Below, one piece after another: positions 11,761 through 23,632 of a stretch of DNA of 64,000 bases. The notes beneath the pieces are model-generated. The model did not search any database, was not told the origin of the DNA, and saw only the letters and a program-made list of their open reading frames with translations. A program made the translations under genes and the position numbers. Source of the stretch: Mytilus edulis (Eukaryota > Mollusca > Bivalvia > Mytilida > Mytilidae); contig NC_092350.1 of assembly GCF_963676685.1 (NCBI RefSeq), positions 71,426,502-71,490,501 of the forward strand, written 5' to 3'. Positions within the stretch are counted from its first letter, which is position 1. The number at the start of each line of letters is the position of its first letter.

Positions 11761-14289
11761 AATTTTATAGTTTAATTTAAAACAAAGCAAGTTTGTTCTT
11801 TAATTGATTCAATAAATCTTTATAACAAACGTTAACGTGCAATGTTTGTTGACAATTCAGGAACGGTAAATGTTATTTGAAAGCAACTGAACACAAATTT
11901 AACCTAACTTATTTTCAATTATTTTTTTTTATTTAGTATTTCCTGAATATGCAAATAATCTCTTCAAAGTGGACAGAAATCACCTATAATTCATTAAGCA
12001 TTTCTTGAAGGAAGATACATCGCACCGTTGAATAAATATGAAAATCAAACAAAAACACAGATGTATGTTATATTTTTATGTAACATGAGCACACATGATA
12101 TAAAGATAATATTACGGATATATATATAATATGATTTTGTTCAAAATGTTTTTTAGCATGTCTAACATTAGGAAATGTGGAAAACTTCATTTTTTTTTCA
12201 AAGGCAATTGTTTTTTACAGTTTAGCTAGCAGAATGCCTTAACATTTTATGTTATCTAGTTATCTAGTTTTGTTGAACCCAAATAAGAAAATGCACGGCA
12301 TTTGAAATAGCTTATAGTCTAAATAGCATAGGATTACTATCTATTAAACAAAGTATATCAAAAATATGATAAACACCATCTATTCTAAATAAAGATATCG
12401 ACAATTCTAGGTTATTTGAGTATTGAGTTAAAGTATACAGCTTTGGATATTTAAAGACAACGGAAATGCATAGTATAGGTGTCTTCCTAATCCACTTGCA
12501 TACATTTCAAACATTACTGAATATCTTATATGAAAAATATTTTCCATTGTATAACCCTATCATAAGTGGCAAAAAATCTCAAAAATTTTTAAAGTGACGC
12601 CTCCACTTTTTATTTCTATTATCCTACTAATTTTAAATTTAAACTTGATATTTTATCTTTTTCGAAAACAATTGTTATTGCTATGATATGACAAAGTAAG
12701 ACAAAATATATTAGATTATCCCATTATCGATTAATATGTTAACTAACAATTGTTCCATTATTCGTCGGATTAAATACGCATTACAATTATTCCTTTGTTA
12801 CTTAAAAAGATCCTTTGTATTGGTATCGTATTACTTTTTTTTTATTCTATACTTGAATTAAACTAAAGGAATAGTTATAAGGTAAATGTTTAACAAAACG
12901 GCTTTTGGTAAATGATCATAAAACAAAACAAAAACACATCTATACATGGTCATTCATACCTTCTACAGTTATAGCTGATGACAATTGTTTTCAAAAATGG
13001 TAACATATCTTTAAAGCAAAACGTAACAACTTTTAACTGCTGACTTACTTTAGTCAGGTGTAACGAATTTTGCTGGTTGAAGGTAAAAAAACTAATTAAA
13101 ATTTACAACACTGTGTTTCTTTTTTTTGATAAAATAAAATCGCTCCAAACGGAAAATCTATAAAATAGGGATATCTTTGATACAAAACTATTTAACGATA
13201 CTGGTACAGCAATACAATATTTTGTTTCTTCACATATTAAATCATAAAGTTCTACTGTCTAAGAAAAATACAAGTATTTAAAAATAAGTGTTGGTTTTCA
13301 TAATATTTTCAACATAAAAATATTGAACATGTTTTATACTCCAATTGTTAGAAAGAAAATACTAAAAAAAATTACAATGTCACGTTTTATACAAAATAAA
13401 ACGATAATAAAGCAATAAAAACAAATCTTTGCATTGCTACCTATTTCAAACATCATTGGAGCAAGAAAGAAATTAAACATTTAAGATAATAAGCGATTCA
13501 AAACAATCAAAACAAAAACATGTTGAAATAAAAATGAAAAATTCTTGAAAATACGCTTTTCCTTTCATAATATCATCATTTAACGCATAGCTCTTTTAAA
13601 TAATTAAAATTTTCATACTTTTTTCTCCCAATTTTCAAAGATCAGTTCTATAAGATTTATCTAACGTGAAGAGAGCTTGGCAACTGTCATTACACTCTAG
13701 GCATAGGATGGTATGTGCATATTTCGACCGTGCATTAATATACGATTATACATTATAAATTGCTATACAAAAAGCAATAAAACAATACCAATAAAAGTAC
13801 ATTTCTAATTTGTTATCCAGCGTTAGCAGGTCATACTGTTAGTATATTGTTACTATACTAAGAATTGTCTAGTATGTAGCATAGCAGGTAGTTCACGTGA
13901 TATACAAATTTATTCTAAGATCTGCCTAATTGTTTTGAACAAATGAAATCATCATATACAACCAATATAAATGATGGAGAAAAAACGAAAGTTTGGTTAG
14001 TCTTTGATTTTAATTTAAACTCTACGCGGTTCTTTAGAGCACTCTGTATATTACTTTTTATATACATATATTTGGTTAGTATGGCGAATTTATAACACAA
14101 GTGGTTTACTTTCTAGAAATGCTTCATATTTGCTAAAGCAATGATAGTAGATCTATTTCAGAAGAACTTATAATCTTATGACATGTTATTGACAAAACAT
14201 CTAATGTAACACACTTAATAAGCCAAATGCATGCCGGAAGTCCTAGTATGTAATTAACGATAAGTAGCGTCAAATAGAGGACATATTTA

Positions 14290-16859
14290 CTAGTAGGATT
14301 TGATTGCCTTTTGAAGCTGTTCCCAAAAGACAACATCCCCGTACTCATCATTTGGATACTCAATATATGATTGACAATGAACCAGTTCCATTATTTTAAG
14401 TGGAAGATCGCAAGCAGACATTTGCTCGTAAAATACTAGGAAAAGGATGTTCTCACAGTTGCGTTCATAAATACTCTCCATTTTAGCCATATTATATTCG
14501 AACATACACCAGTACGAAGCTAAATAACTTGGAGACATTATTACAATAGTTTTCCGGCTGTTATGAATTGCGGATGTGATATTAGTAGCGATGTCATTTC
14601 CGGGTAGAAAATTCCGCCTATGCAAGCACAACTGAATATTACCGTTTTTCTCTAGATTATTGAGAAGTTTATGGTGGACAAATGTATCATCCTCATTTGC
14701 ATATGACACGAAAGCGTCATACATGTATAGTCGTTCATCTTTGTTGTCGGAATTATGTTCGGGGTCCCTCCATTTGACCTTGACCATGTAGTAAAGATAG
14801 CGTAGTTTCCATCTGTATCGATAAATCATACCTCCACAAAGTATAAAGATAAACATCAATATTCCTGTCGATACTCCAATTATTAAACTTTCATATGACA
14901 TGCATTCCTTTTGCAGTGTTTCGTAAACTTCTCTAGGGTTTCGAAAAAGACTGAGTGTGTTTTTTGATGTTTTACATTCGTATTTCTCCAAAAGATGAAA
15001 ATGCGTTGGTGTGTTTACTATCCATTTGACGAAAGACAGAGAATCACAGTTGCAAACAAGATTATTTCCACTAAGATCAATAGTGAGATTTTTATTATAT
15101 TTGGCTATCGAGTCCAACTCGTTCATTGCATATTGACTCAGTGTTGATATTCTGTTATTCCTTACATTTAAAAACATGAGCTTTCTCATATGAGATATTT
15201 TAAAGTTGATTCCATCAATCATATTTTCACTGAGGTCTAATCTTTCTAAATTGTGTTGCTCTTTGAATACAAGATATGGTATATTTGCTATTTTATTTGT
15301 TGAAAGGTTAATGTACCCGACGTTTTTGAGATTTTGAAATATTTCTCCGTCAACATCCGTTGGTAGAACGAGACCTAAAAGATTGTTTTGAAGCAGTAAG
15401 CTTCTTAAATTGATGAAATCTGCATTAAAAAAATTCTTTGAAATATTTGAACAAAAGTTTGCCGAAAGGTCTAAATCAGTCAATCTTTTTATATTCGTTA
15501 CTGGGCCTGTCCATGTATGCAAGACATTATCACTTAGACTTAAATAGTTTAACTCATTTGCCATGAAACCTAAGCTGGGTATTTCAGAGTTCATGTAGTT
15601 GGACTTAAATAAAACTTTTTTCAGTTTTCCTGGCACAGGAAATGCAGATATGTTTTTCCAAATTTCAAACAAGGGAAGTTCATTAAAAAAAAAGTTGTTA
15701 ATTAAATTAATTGTAACATTCTCCTCTCTAAGAGGACATTCCTCTACATAAGAGTTGAACACATTATGAGGAGAAAAATTATCCGAAATTTCTAGTGATG
15801 TAATTGGCATAAACTGAAGATCAAGCACATATTTCCCTAAAGAAAAAATGTTGTCGCCTACATCCGCACTTGTTAAGGACGGAGGCAAATATTGTACCAT
15901 ACCGAATTCTATTCTCTGAATACGGTTTCCAGCGGCCTCGAATCTTTCAAGTGACGTATTTTTTAAATTCCAAATATGGGAAATATTCAGTACTGTAGGC
16001 ATTCCGAAAATACTATGAATATTGTTAACTTTAAGGATTTTAATTGCCGAGTATTGCAAGTCAGTGGTTATATTCTCAAGCGTTTCGAATCTCAAACATG
16101 TATTTAAAGACACATCAAGGTTGGATATATTTCTTAATATCGCAAACGTTCCTTTGAAAATATGTTGTATTTTGCATTTGGATAAATTCAAATGAGTTAT
16201 TTGAGGCAAGAACACAAATGTTTTCTTTGTTAGTATAGTCATTTTGCAATTTCCTGTAATACCAGATAGATCTATACCTGTCAGTTTTTTTAAATTTGAA
16301 AATTTCTCGTCGAGAATTGCAATTTTGTCTACAATATAATCTATTGACAGTAATTCTAGTGACCGAAGTTTCCATAAATCTGGCACAAATGAGGTGTTGA
16401 CATTTCTTTTTAAATTCAAGCTCTTCAAGTTTTCAAGAAAATTAAAAGCTGAAATTTCAAACGACTTATTTTCATATTTCAAATCATTGTTGCTGAGATT
16501 CAACGATATCAAATTTTGGAGTCCTTTGAACGAGTTTTTTCTTAAATAGCTTATTCTATTTAAAGACAAATCCAAAGTCGTTAGTAAAGAACTGTCTTTG
16601 AAAATCCCATCTTCTATTCTACTGATATTATTGTTTTGGAGAAACAATTTTTGAAGATTGTGCGGTAGCTTAGGTATACGAAGTAGTTCTTTTCCTGAAC
16701 AATCCGCTATAATATTTCCTGAACGAGGGACGTTTTGGCATCGACAAGAACTAGCGAAGTGACATGATTTCCATTCCTTTATCTCATGGAGTATTACATG
16801 TTTGCAACTAATAAGTAATAAAAAGGCCGTAACAAGGATGTAAGGAAGGTTCATGTTCC
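14290..16859 (-). CDS. Toll-like receptor (intact, main exon)
   Basis: A type I membrane receptor of innate immunity: the ectodomain would sense ligand and the cytoplasmic TIR domain recruits TIR adaptors. With the start-codon exon at 18414-18417 the protein is 857 residues. In order it shows a hydrophobic signal peptide; an LRRNT-like cysteine group (CHFASSCRC...DC); many LxxLxLxxN repeats; one LRRCT (CNCDSLSFVKW...C...C); a membrane helix near residues 655-677; and a TIR domain of about 145 residues with YDAFVSYA, RRNFLPGND (the box 2 proline-glycine is kept) and FWEQL. A single cysteine cluster places it with the vertebrate-like, single-cluster TLRs. The exon begins after acceptor CTCTGCAG (AG at 16861-16860). 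An in-frame ATG at 16854 is a possible internal start. No lesion was seen. The ligand cannot be inferred. Confidence 0.97.
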
Positions 16860-16911
16860 CTGCAGAGAAAATAGGTAGTTATTATATTTCAGACTGACTT
16901 AGAAATGAAAT

Positions 16912-17091
16912 GCAATTGGCCGTTTCAGAATCTAATGGACTATCGGTCATTTCATTGTTCGTACCCCAAAATGAAAATAACGTCACGACATTGGTTGAAT
17001 TGTTAGGACGTTTTCAACCAATTACGACGTTTTGGTGTACATTTTTGAAAATATTACCCAGAATGCATTATATTCTGAAACGGCGAATTGC
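16912..17091. mobile_element. Foldback MITE inside the TLR intron
   Basis: Bases 16912-16937 (GCAATTGGCCGTTTCAGAAT...) and the reverse complement of 17066-17091 agree at 24 of 26 positions. The interior is also partly self-complementary (GTACCCCAAAATG against the reverse complement of GTTTTGGTGTAC), so the 180-bp element could fold into one hairpin. It lies about 50 bases from the 3' splice acceptor of the TLR gene. The open frame across it is not a gene. Confidence 0.85.
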
Positions 17092-17644
17092 TTAATGATG
17101 GGTAATATACTGAAAACTGAAATTCACTGAAAAAAAGCAAGATAAACTAAATTATCATAAAATTTGTGCTAATGAGATAATTTCCCACCTTGCTGTTGTT
17201 AGATTATGTTTCATTTTAGTTAAAATACCTCATCAAAGATGCAAGGCTTATAATTGGTTACCTGAGACATGCGCACGGTTCGTCTGTATAAGACTCATTG
17301 GTAGCAAAATCGGATACAAAGTTGAAGAGCACAAGAAATCAAAATTTCAAAAAGATGTGACTTATACGAATATAGAAATATATGAAAGTGTTAGAAAATT
17401 CAAATATTTTGAAACATTTGACATTTTTTAAACTCTAGACTTACAGAAAAAAAACATTAATGATATTTCAGATTAATTAAGTGTTGACAATTAGGTAGGC
17501 CATATACTCGGCGAGGAAATGTTCACCAGTAGTGGCATCGAACCGATCTCGAATCTCGGAAGTGTTTTGATATATGTCCTAGTACATTGTCTGTTGCTGT
17601 TAGATCTTTAATAGGCGGTGTTTATTTTATTCTAATTTTTTTTC

Positions 17645-17870
17645 AGTTGTCAAAACTTAGTAGCGCTGGTTTATACAGTTGTGAACCAATGTAACAAAGA
17701 CAACTATAATGTCAAAACCAACTATAATTTTTATTTGGACATGCCGCCTTTAATTGCAGTTGTCAAAACTTAATAGCGCGGGTTTATGCAGTTGTGAACC
17801 AATCATACAAAGACAACTTAAATTTCAAAACCAAATTATTTAAATTCGTATTTGGACGATACAAATAATA
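17645..17870. repeat. Tandem duplication, 2 copies of about 113 bp
   Basis: AGTTGTCAAAACTTAGTAGC at 17645 recurs, diverged, at 17758 (AGTTGTCAAAACTTAATAGC), and both continue through CAGTTGTGAACCAAT. Weaker relatives are near 19225, 27770 and 28627 in the other TLR units. Confidence 0.85.
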
Positions 17871-18120
17871 TTTAGAACCGACAGTCATTGACAAGGTGTT
17901 AAACTACAAAAGACACAAACATTCATTTCAAAATTAAATGTGTTTTGTGAGTATTGCACTGTACCTTTTTTGCGGCCGAGCACTTTTGATTTGACTAACT
18001 CCTGCATAACCGAGTATCGTTGTGCTTCGTTATTATCGTTGTGTCCAGTTAAATAGTCTTTTGGGTATTAACCTTTACCAAATTGTTTTGTGTGCTTCTG
18101 TAATACGGAGTTAACTAATT

Positions 18121-18260
18121 ATGAAAGTTCTCACCTGAATCTGAGTGTATGAAAGTACTAACTTGTATTTGAGTGTATTTAAGTACTCACTTGTATCTAA
18201 GTGTATCAAGGTACTCATCTGTATCTGAGAGTATGACAGTACTTATTTGTATTTGAATGC
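18121..18260. repeat. Minisatellite, 5 copies of 28 bp
   Basis: Units start at 18121, 18149, 18177, 18205 and 18233 with the pattern ATGAAAGTACTCACTTGTAT plus CTGAGTGT. It lies within the first intron, about 150 bases from the start-codon exon of the 14290 TLR gene. Confidence 0.9.
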
Positions 18261-18413
18261 TTCGTGAGTATTTCGTTTTTGATATTGATTTCAACTGAAT
18301 AAAGTTGCAGCATTGCATACCAGCATTAGTTAGATTTAATTGTTTCATACAAAATTAGTTAAGTCTTTCTCCCCATGATACGATTTTCTAAAAATAAACA
18401 AATAAATACTTAC

Positions 18414-18417
18414 ACAT
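18414..18417 (-). CDS. TLR start-codon micro-exon (gene at 14290-16859)
   Basis: On the minus strand the sequence is ATG-T followed by donor GTAAGTATT. Joined to the acceptor exon, which begins GG AAC ATG, it reads Met-Trp-Asn-Met and then the signal peptide, in phase. The intron is 1,554 bp (16860-18413). The same arrangement occurs in three other copies, which is the main support. There is no transcript evidence. Any 5' UTR would extend to higher coordinates. Confidence 0.82.
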
Positions 18418-20672
18418 GATACCAGTATCCAAAGAATAACAAAATAACACGCACACTTCTATAGTAATATAAAGTTACCAAACCCGGAACAAGATGTTTA
18501 ACTTGATATATTATATAAAATGATTGGTCGTAAATTTTCCCCAGTTTAAAGTTCACAAACGCTGTTAAATAATGCGTATTTAAAACGTTATTTATAATCT
18601 ATAAATAAATTTAGATTGTAGTCTTCTCATATCAAAGTGGCGTTAGTTATGACGATTTGAGATGACTGCATCTGATTTACAGAGAAGTAATAAACAATTA
18701 ATTATCTTTTTTCTTGTTCTAAACAGAACAATTGTTATTCAAAAATAGAAATAGTGTCATTATCTCAAATTTCATTATGGAGTAACACCATCAGAACATG
18801 TTTTATTGCTATGGATTAGGAGCGCAATCTTAATTGTGTCTATTTTATTGGCAAATTGATAAATGACCACTGCTTTGTATAGCAATATGAATCGCTCTAA
18901 CACTAGTAGCCTGTCTTTATCAGGTGAAAAAAGGTCATCAAAGGTTCCAGGAGTATAATTTAATACGCCAGACGCGCGTGTCGTCTACATAAGACTCATC
19001 AGTGACGCTCAGATCAAAAGAGTTATAAAGCCAAATGTTTTCCTGATATATCATAACACATCTATGCAAATATGAACTATACAAAGTTAGTAGACAATTG
19101 TCTTTATCTTATTGAAGACAGTATATTTACCTTTAGATGTATTTTGTCGTTCGATTGCTTTATCAGGTACGCATACCATCATTTTAAGTCACATATATAG
19201 AAATCAATTTGCCGCCTCAATTCGTAGTTGTCGAAATTGAATCACTCGGGTTTAGACAGTTGTGAATTTTTTACAAAATCTAGAAAAATTACGTCGTCAT
19301 TATCAAGTACCCAGTAATAAAAAAGCATTTATAAACAACAACTGTCAATGACAAGCATAACTCATTTAAAAAGAAGTCAATCGGCTGCATCGTGAACTAT
19401 GCACATCTCGATATTCATTTCTCTCCAGGTTAACTTCTGCTTGAACAAAAGATAAGAAGTCAGAATGTATATAAAAAAAGGAAAAATGTAGCTGTTGGTA
19501 GCTGGACAGTAACATTTTATAAAACTTGTACAAAATATGGTTTAGTCAGGTAAAGGGTGTGTGAACGTGAACTGCTTTATAAATTCTGGCCATTAGGAGA
19601 ACGTCATGTTTATATAACCGTCAAAGTATTTCTCAAAAATTTGTATTTCTAGAGCAAAAAATGGCCCTTAAATACCCCTGTCTTACGGTTTAAAAATGTA
19701 AATGCACTGGGAATTTCAAATAAAAAAAAGAAAGTTTACCAGGGCCATTTCATTTTATATATTGTTTACATGGTTGTTATGGTTATTGATTTTGATTACA
19801 GCTGAAAAGGCGTACAGAATGGGTCAATTAGTCCGACAACAAAATAGTACAACAGGTCTTTGTTTCATTGGTTTAACAAGTCATTCTATAAATGCGTTTC
19901 CAATGTCAAGAGCCTGTAATAGGGTATGGTTGTTGTCTGATACAGACGTTTCCTGTTGTTATTGTTTTTGAATTTACAACAAAGCCGTTGGTTTACTTGT
20001 TATAATTGTTTTCACAATTATTATGATGGAACTTTTTAAAGTGTACCGTATGGTATTGATCTTTTTAATTTGTAAAGGCCAGTCAGTGATGTAAAGATGA
20101 TTTTACCTACGTTCCTTGGTTTTTTTCAATTGTTCTCATATTGTTTAAGTCGTATTGTTTGAGTTTTTTTTTTCTTTTTCTCTGGGTAGGAGGATTGATT
20201 TATAAATTTTTAACGGCGTTCATATAGTTTTCAATCCAGGTTCAACTCACTATTTCCAAAAAAAATTCAATATCTTGTTAAAGTGAAAGGACGATTGTTT
20301 TTCATTCGTGCCGTTCGTTAATATAGTGGAGCGTCGAACTTATTAGATTTTGTGGACTTCTATTTTGAATTTACCTTGACGATCTAATTTTTTGTTAATA
20401 CTTTTCAATCATTTGCAGGGTTTTAAGTCCATTTCCTTTGTTTTTGTTTACTTTTTAATTAATCACATTTATGTTTTTAAACGTGTTTGTAGTCACAATT
20501 TGTCATTGGTTTCTCAGATGTGCAGCAAAGTCATCCTGTTTCCATAATAAACCCATTTTTACCTAACATTAGAGATCTGTAATTAATAATCATGCAATCT
20601 AATTCAGCAAAAAAAAGCCTAAACGGAGTTTTGAGATTAAAAAAGAAAAAAAATCTGTATGATTTGAATCAT
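18418..20672. other. Upstream flank of the second TLR gene, no gene seen
   Basis: This presumably contains the promoter of the 14290 TLR gene. I could not pick out a reliable core promoter element. Parts match the upstream flanks of copies 1 and 3. Short frames such as 19702-19971 have no recognisable domain. Confidence 0.5.
18940..19045 (+). repeat. Dispersed repeat (CGCCAGACGCGCGTGTCGTC family)
   Basis: The segment has ACGCCAGACGCGCG, CTACATAAGACTCATCAGTG and ACGCTCAGATCAAA, a pattern I recall as very common in mussels. Degenerate relatives lie at about 8235-8380 and 17240-17350. Confidence 0.65.
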
Positions 20673-21819
20673 TGAAAATCAAACCTATATATTGAATACA
20701 GGTCCGTATTACACATTTAAGCATATATTTGTATATCTCACCTGTTATTACTATTCATTAAATTGGTTGTAAACTGCCTTATTCATTTGTTATTTTACAT
20801 CTGGGATAAAGACGTCGTTCATATTGAAATACAAGTTAACCACGTGCTTTGTTACTATATTTCTTTTATAACTACAGAAGATAAAAACATATTTAATGAC
20901 AAAAGATACAATGATATCTGTTAAATCACCAACCTTGGGTCTCTTGTAAAACGGTTTTTAGACATGTGTTAAATCGATATTTAAATCTAATATATATTAC
21001 CTCTTCAAGGACGAAGTGTAAGGTCATTTCGTAATCAATTGTTGTTTCCACATCAATGGATTTTTATATATATTTATGATATCTAAAGTACAGAAATCTT
21101 AATCATAACATGCACGAACGTCTGGATAGGTTTTTCTCATTCATGCCTTATGTATTTTATAACCCGATTTTTCTTTGTTCTTTATTTCTTTGCACATTGC
21201 CAATTTTTGTCATTTCTTTATTATGTTTTTGTTTTGTTTTTTATCGTTACTATTTATTCTCAATTATTTCAAATCCGTCAAATCATTATTCCTTTAGTAG
21301 CATGCACAAATAGTTTTGCTTTAATAAAACACATAAATTGGGCGGAGTTGTATAGTTTAATTTAAGGTATAAGTCACAGTTGGGTATTTGCAAACAATTT
21401 ACACATTGTGAAATAGGTGCTTAGATTCGGTGTGTGAATAATAACTACAAACAGATTCCCGAAACAAAAATAGACAAATAAGAAAAAGAATTCCATTCAT
21501 TGATGGTTACATTTCGGGAAAGGGTTTTATACTTTTATTGGAACGTTGGTATACTGTTGGACGAAGATAACAAAATAACCCGGTATACCAACATTCTTCC
21601 AATATTTGATTGGTTGTTGGTTGCTAAACTTCCAGTGGCAATAAGTTTATGCATATTCAGGACGAGAACAAATTGAGAATAAATATAATAGGTAGGTTCT
21701 GTTATAGAGGCGTCCAAGATAAGGTTCGAAGAAATATAGTATGCCACGAGAAATGAGGGTATATTGGATAGAGACAGAAATGTAGCCTTGCAACTGGTTA
21801 CCAACGGACCCACAACGAG

Positions 21820-22070
21820 TTGTTGAAAGGGTTCTTAACGTGAAAAGAGTGAGGCACTTTCTTTGCAAAAGGCATCGGATTGAACGTACCCGTTCTGGCA
21901 GTAAGTGGCTGCACATTTGTACATCCCGCACGGCCAATCTGACGCCTCACTTTGGCGAAGGTTTTACTGCTGTTTGGGGGGAGATCAATGGGGACCATAC
22001 TTCTATTCATCAGTCACCCTTAGGGAGTCGATATTTGTGTATCAGTTTGGAACGTACCAGTCGACTATAA
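21820..22070 (-). mobile_element. SINE-like fragment
   Basis: On the minus strand the stretch AAAGTGCCTCACTCTTTTC then ACGTTAAGAACCCTT resembles the core of the tRNA-derived SINE at 36668-36972 (CCACATTTCTTGC, ACGTTAAGATACCCTTG). The open frames here on both strands are explained by the element. A clear tRNA head was not found. Confidence 0.45.
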
Positions 22071-23632
22071 TACATGTGTCAACAATTATTTTTTATATGA
22101 TACCTTTTTTGCCATTCTGTTCTGTACCAATTTATACAACATACTTACATGACATTCAAGTTTTAAATTTCAGAAATGTCACATCTGTGTAGAATTTGTG
22201 ACCTTCGCCACATTAAATAGTCAGCAGTGGTTTGGTGTTTAAAATTTGACGAAACATTTTGTGTTAACTGCAGAGAACACCACTATTAATCAAAAGGTAC
22301 CAGAAAGCACAAAATTAAACCAACTGTTGATTATTAGAAATCACCTTGATAAGATTTCATTAGGCCAAATTTGTGCTTACCATTAAAAGATATATCAGAT
22401 ACTTTGCAAATGCACGACCAACTTCGATTCTAGAACATAAATTTCAACTACCGCGAACACATGTTGGTTCTTAATACAGACACATCGTATCGGTCACCAT
22501 ACTATCTAAAGTATCGATTTCAGCCGTTCATCCTTAACAAATCTTTTGAATCATTATTTGTGTCACACACGCAGAGTGCGCGGATAATAGAAATGAATTA
22601 ATAAAGACTGTATAGCGCACAGTCTTCAGTCTCTTCTGTAGCGTTGTTTTTTACTCTAAATTCATTTTTTTTGTGGATACAAATTGATGTGGATTATGGA
22701 ATGATTTTTACTTCGTGGATATGTGATACAAGTCTATAACAATTATATGTCGTTGATTATTTAATTCAATGTTAACTTAACCCAACAAATACATGAATAT
22801 CGTTATCAAAAATAAAGTTGTTTTTCTATTTTTTGCCAAGGCTCTGTAAATTTCTTTTCCACTTATGAGTTTGAATATTCTCTTGGCTTCTTATTCTGCG
22901 GTTTATATGTTTTAAATGGATTATCATATTATTCATTCATCCGTATCTCTCTGATTTTTCGTCAGCTAAAAATATCGCTCTAAACTGACAATCTACAAAA
23001 TGGATATACATGCTTTTGATACAAAATTATCGATCGCTATTCAGCTTCATTATTTATTTGATCTTTGAACCTCGATGGAATGTCCATATTCCGACCTGGC
23101 ATTACTGTGCACTTACACATGATCTCCAGCTACTGAGAACGATCAATATAACAATACCAATAAAGGTCCTTATCTAATTGATTGTCAAAAGTTAGAAGGT
23201 GTAGATTTAACTAGTTTGTATCATAACAGGCTACCAACGGAATAAAAATCTCGTCCGAATATCTGCCTAGTAGTTTTGAACAAATGAAGATCATCTTAAC
23301 TTACTAACGTAAATGATGGGAAAAAACCCCAAAATATTTGTTAATCTTTTATTCAAATGTAAACTCTTTAAAGCACGGTATGTATTTAGTTTTATATACA
23401 TGTATGTATTTAGTATGACAAAATTGTAACACAAATGGTTTACTGACATGAAAAGGAAATCTAGTATTTATATTTGCTAAAGCAATAGTTTATCTTTATC
23501 AGGCGAAGTAATATTATTTACATTTTGTCTCTAAATAAAACATCTAACCTAACACAAATATAAACCCTAATGCATACCGGGAGTCCTTGTACATAATAAA
23601 CGATACATGGCGTTAAATAGAGGACATATTCA

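Larger units (their letters stand above)
7231..14289. other. Long downstream flank of the second TLR gene; repeats, no gene
   Basis: This AT-rich stretch has no reading frame I can support. Pieces at about 7260-7345 and 8700-8950, and again at 13130-14290, are diverged copies of the 3' flank of block A (for example the ACTTGTTCAAGGAC region and the ATCGCTC region). The unit therefore shares ancestry with its neighbours but has been expanded by insertions. Confidence 0.55.

Noticed and set aside
16910-17095. A plus-strand open frame of 61 codons
   Set aside because: It lies entirely within the foldback MITE, and its apparent coding is a by-product of the inverted repeat.
21535-22192. Several overlapping frames on both strands
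   Set aside because: They overlap each other and a SINE-like fragment. None has a recognisable domain.
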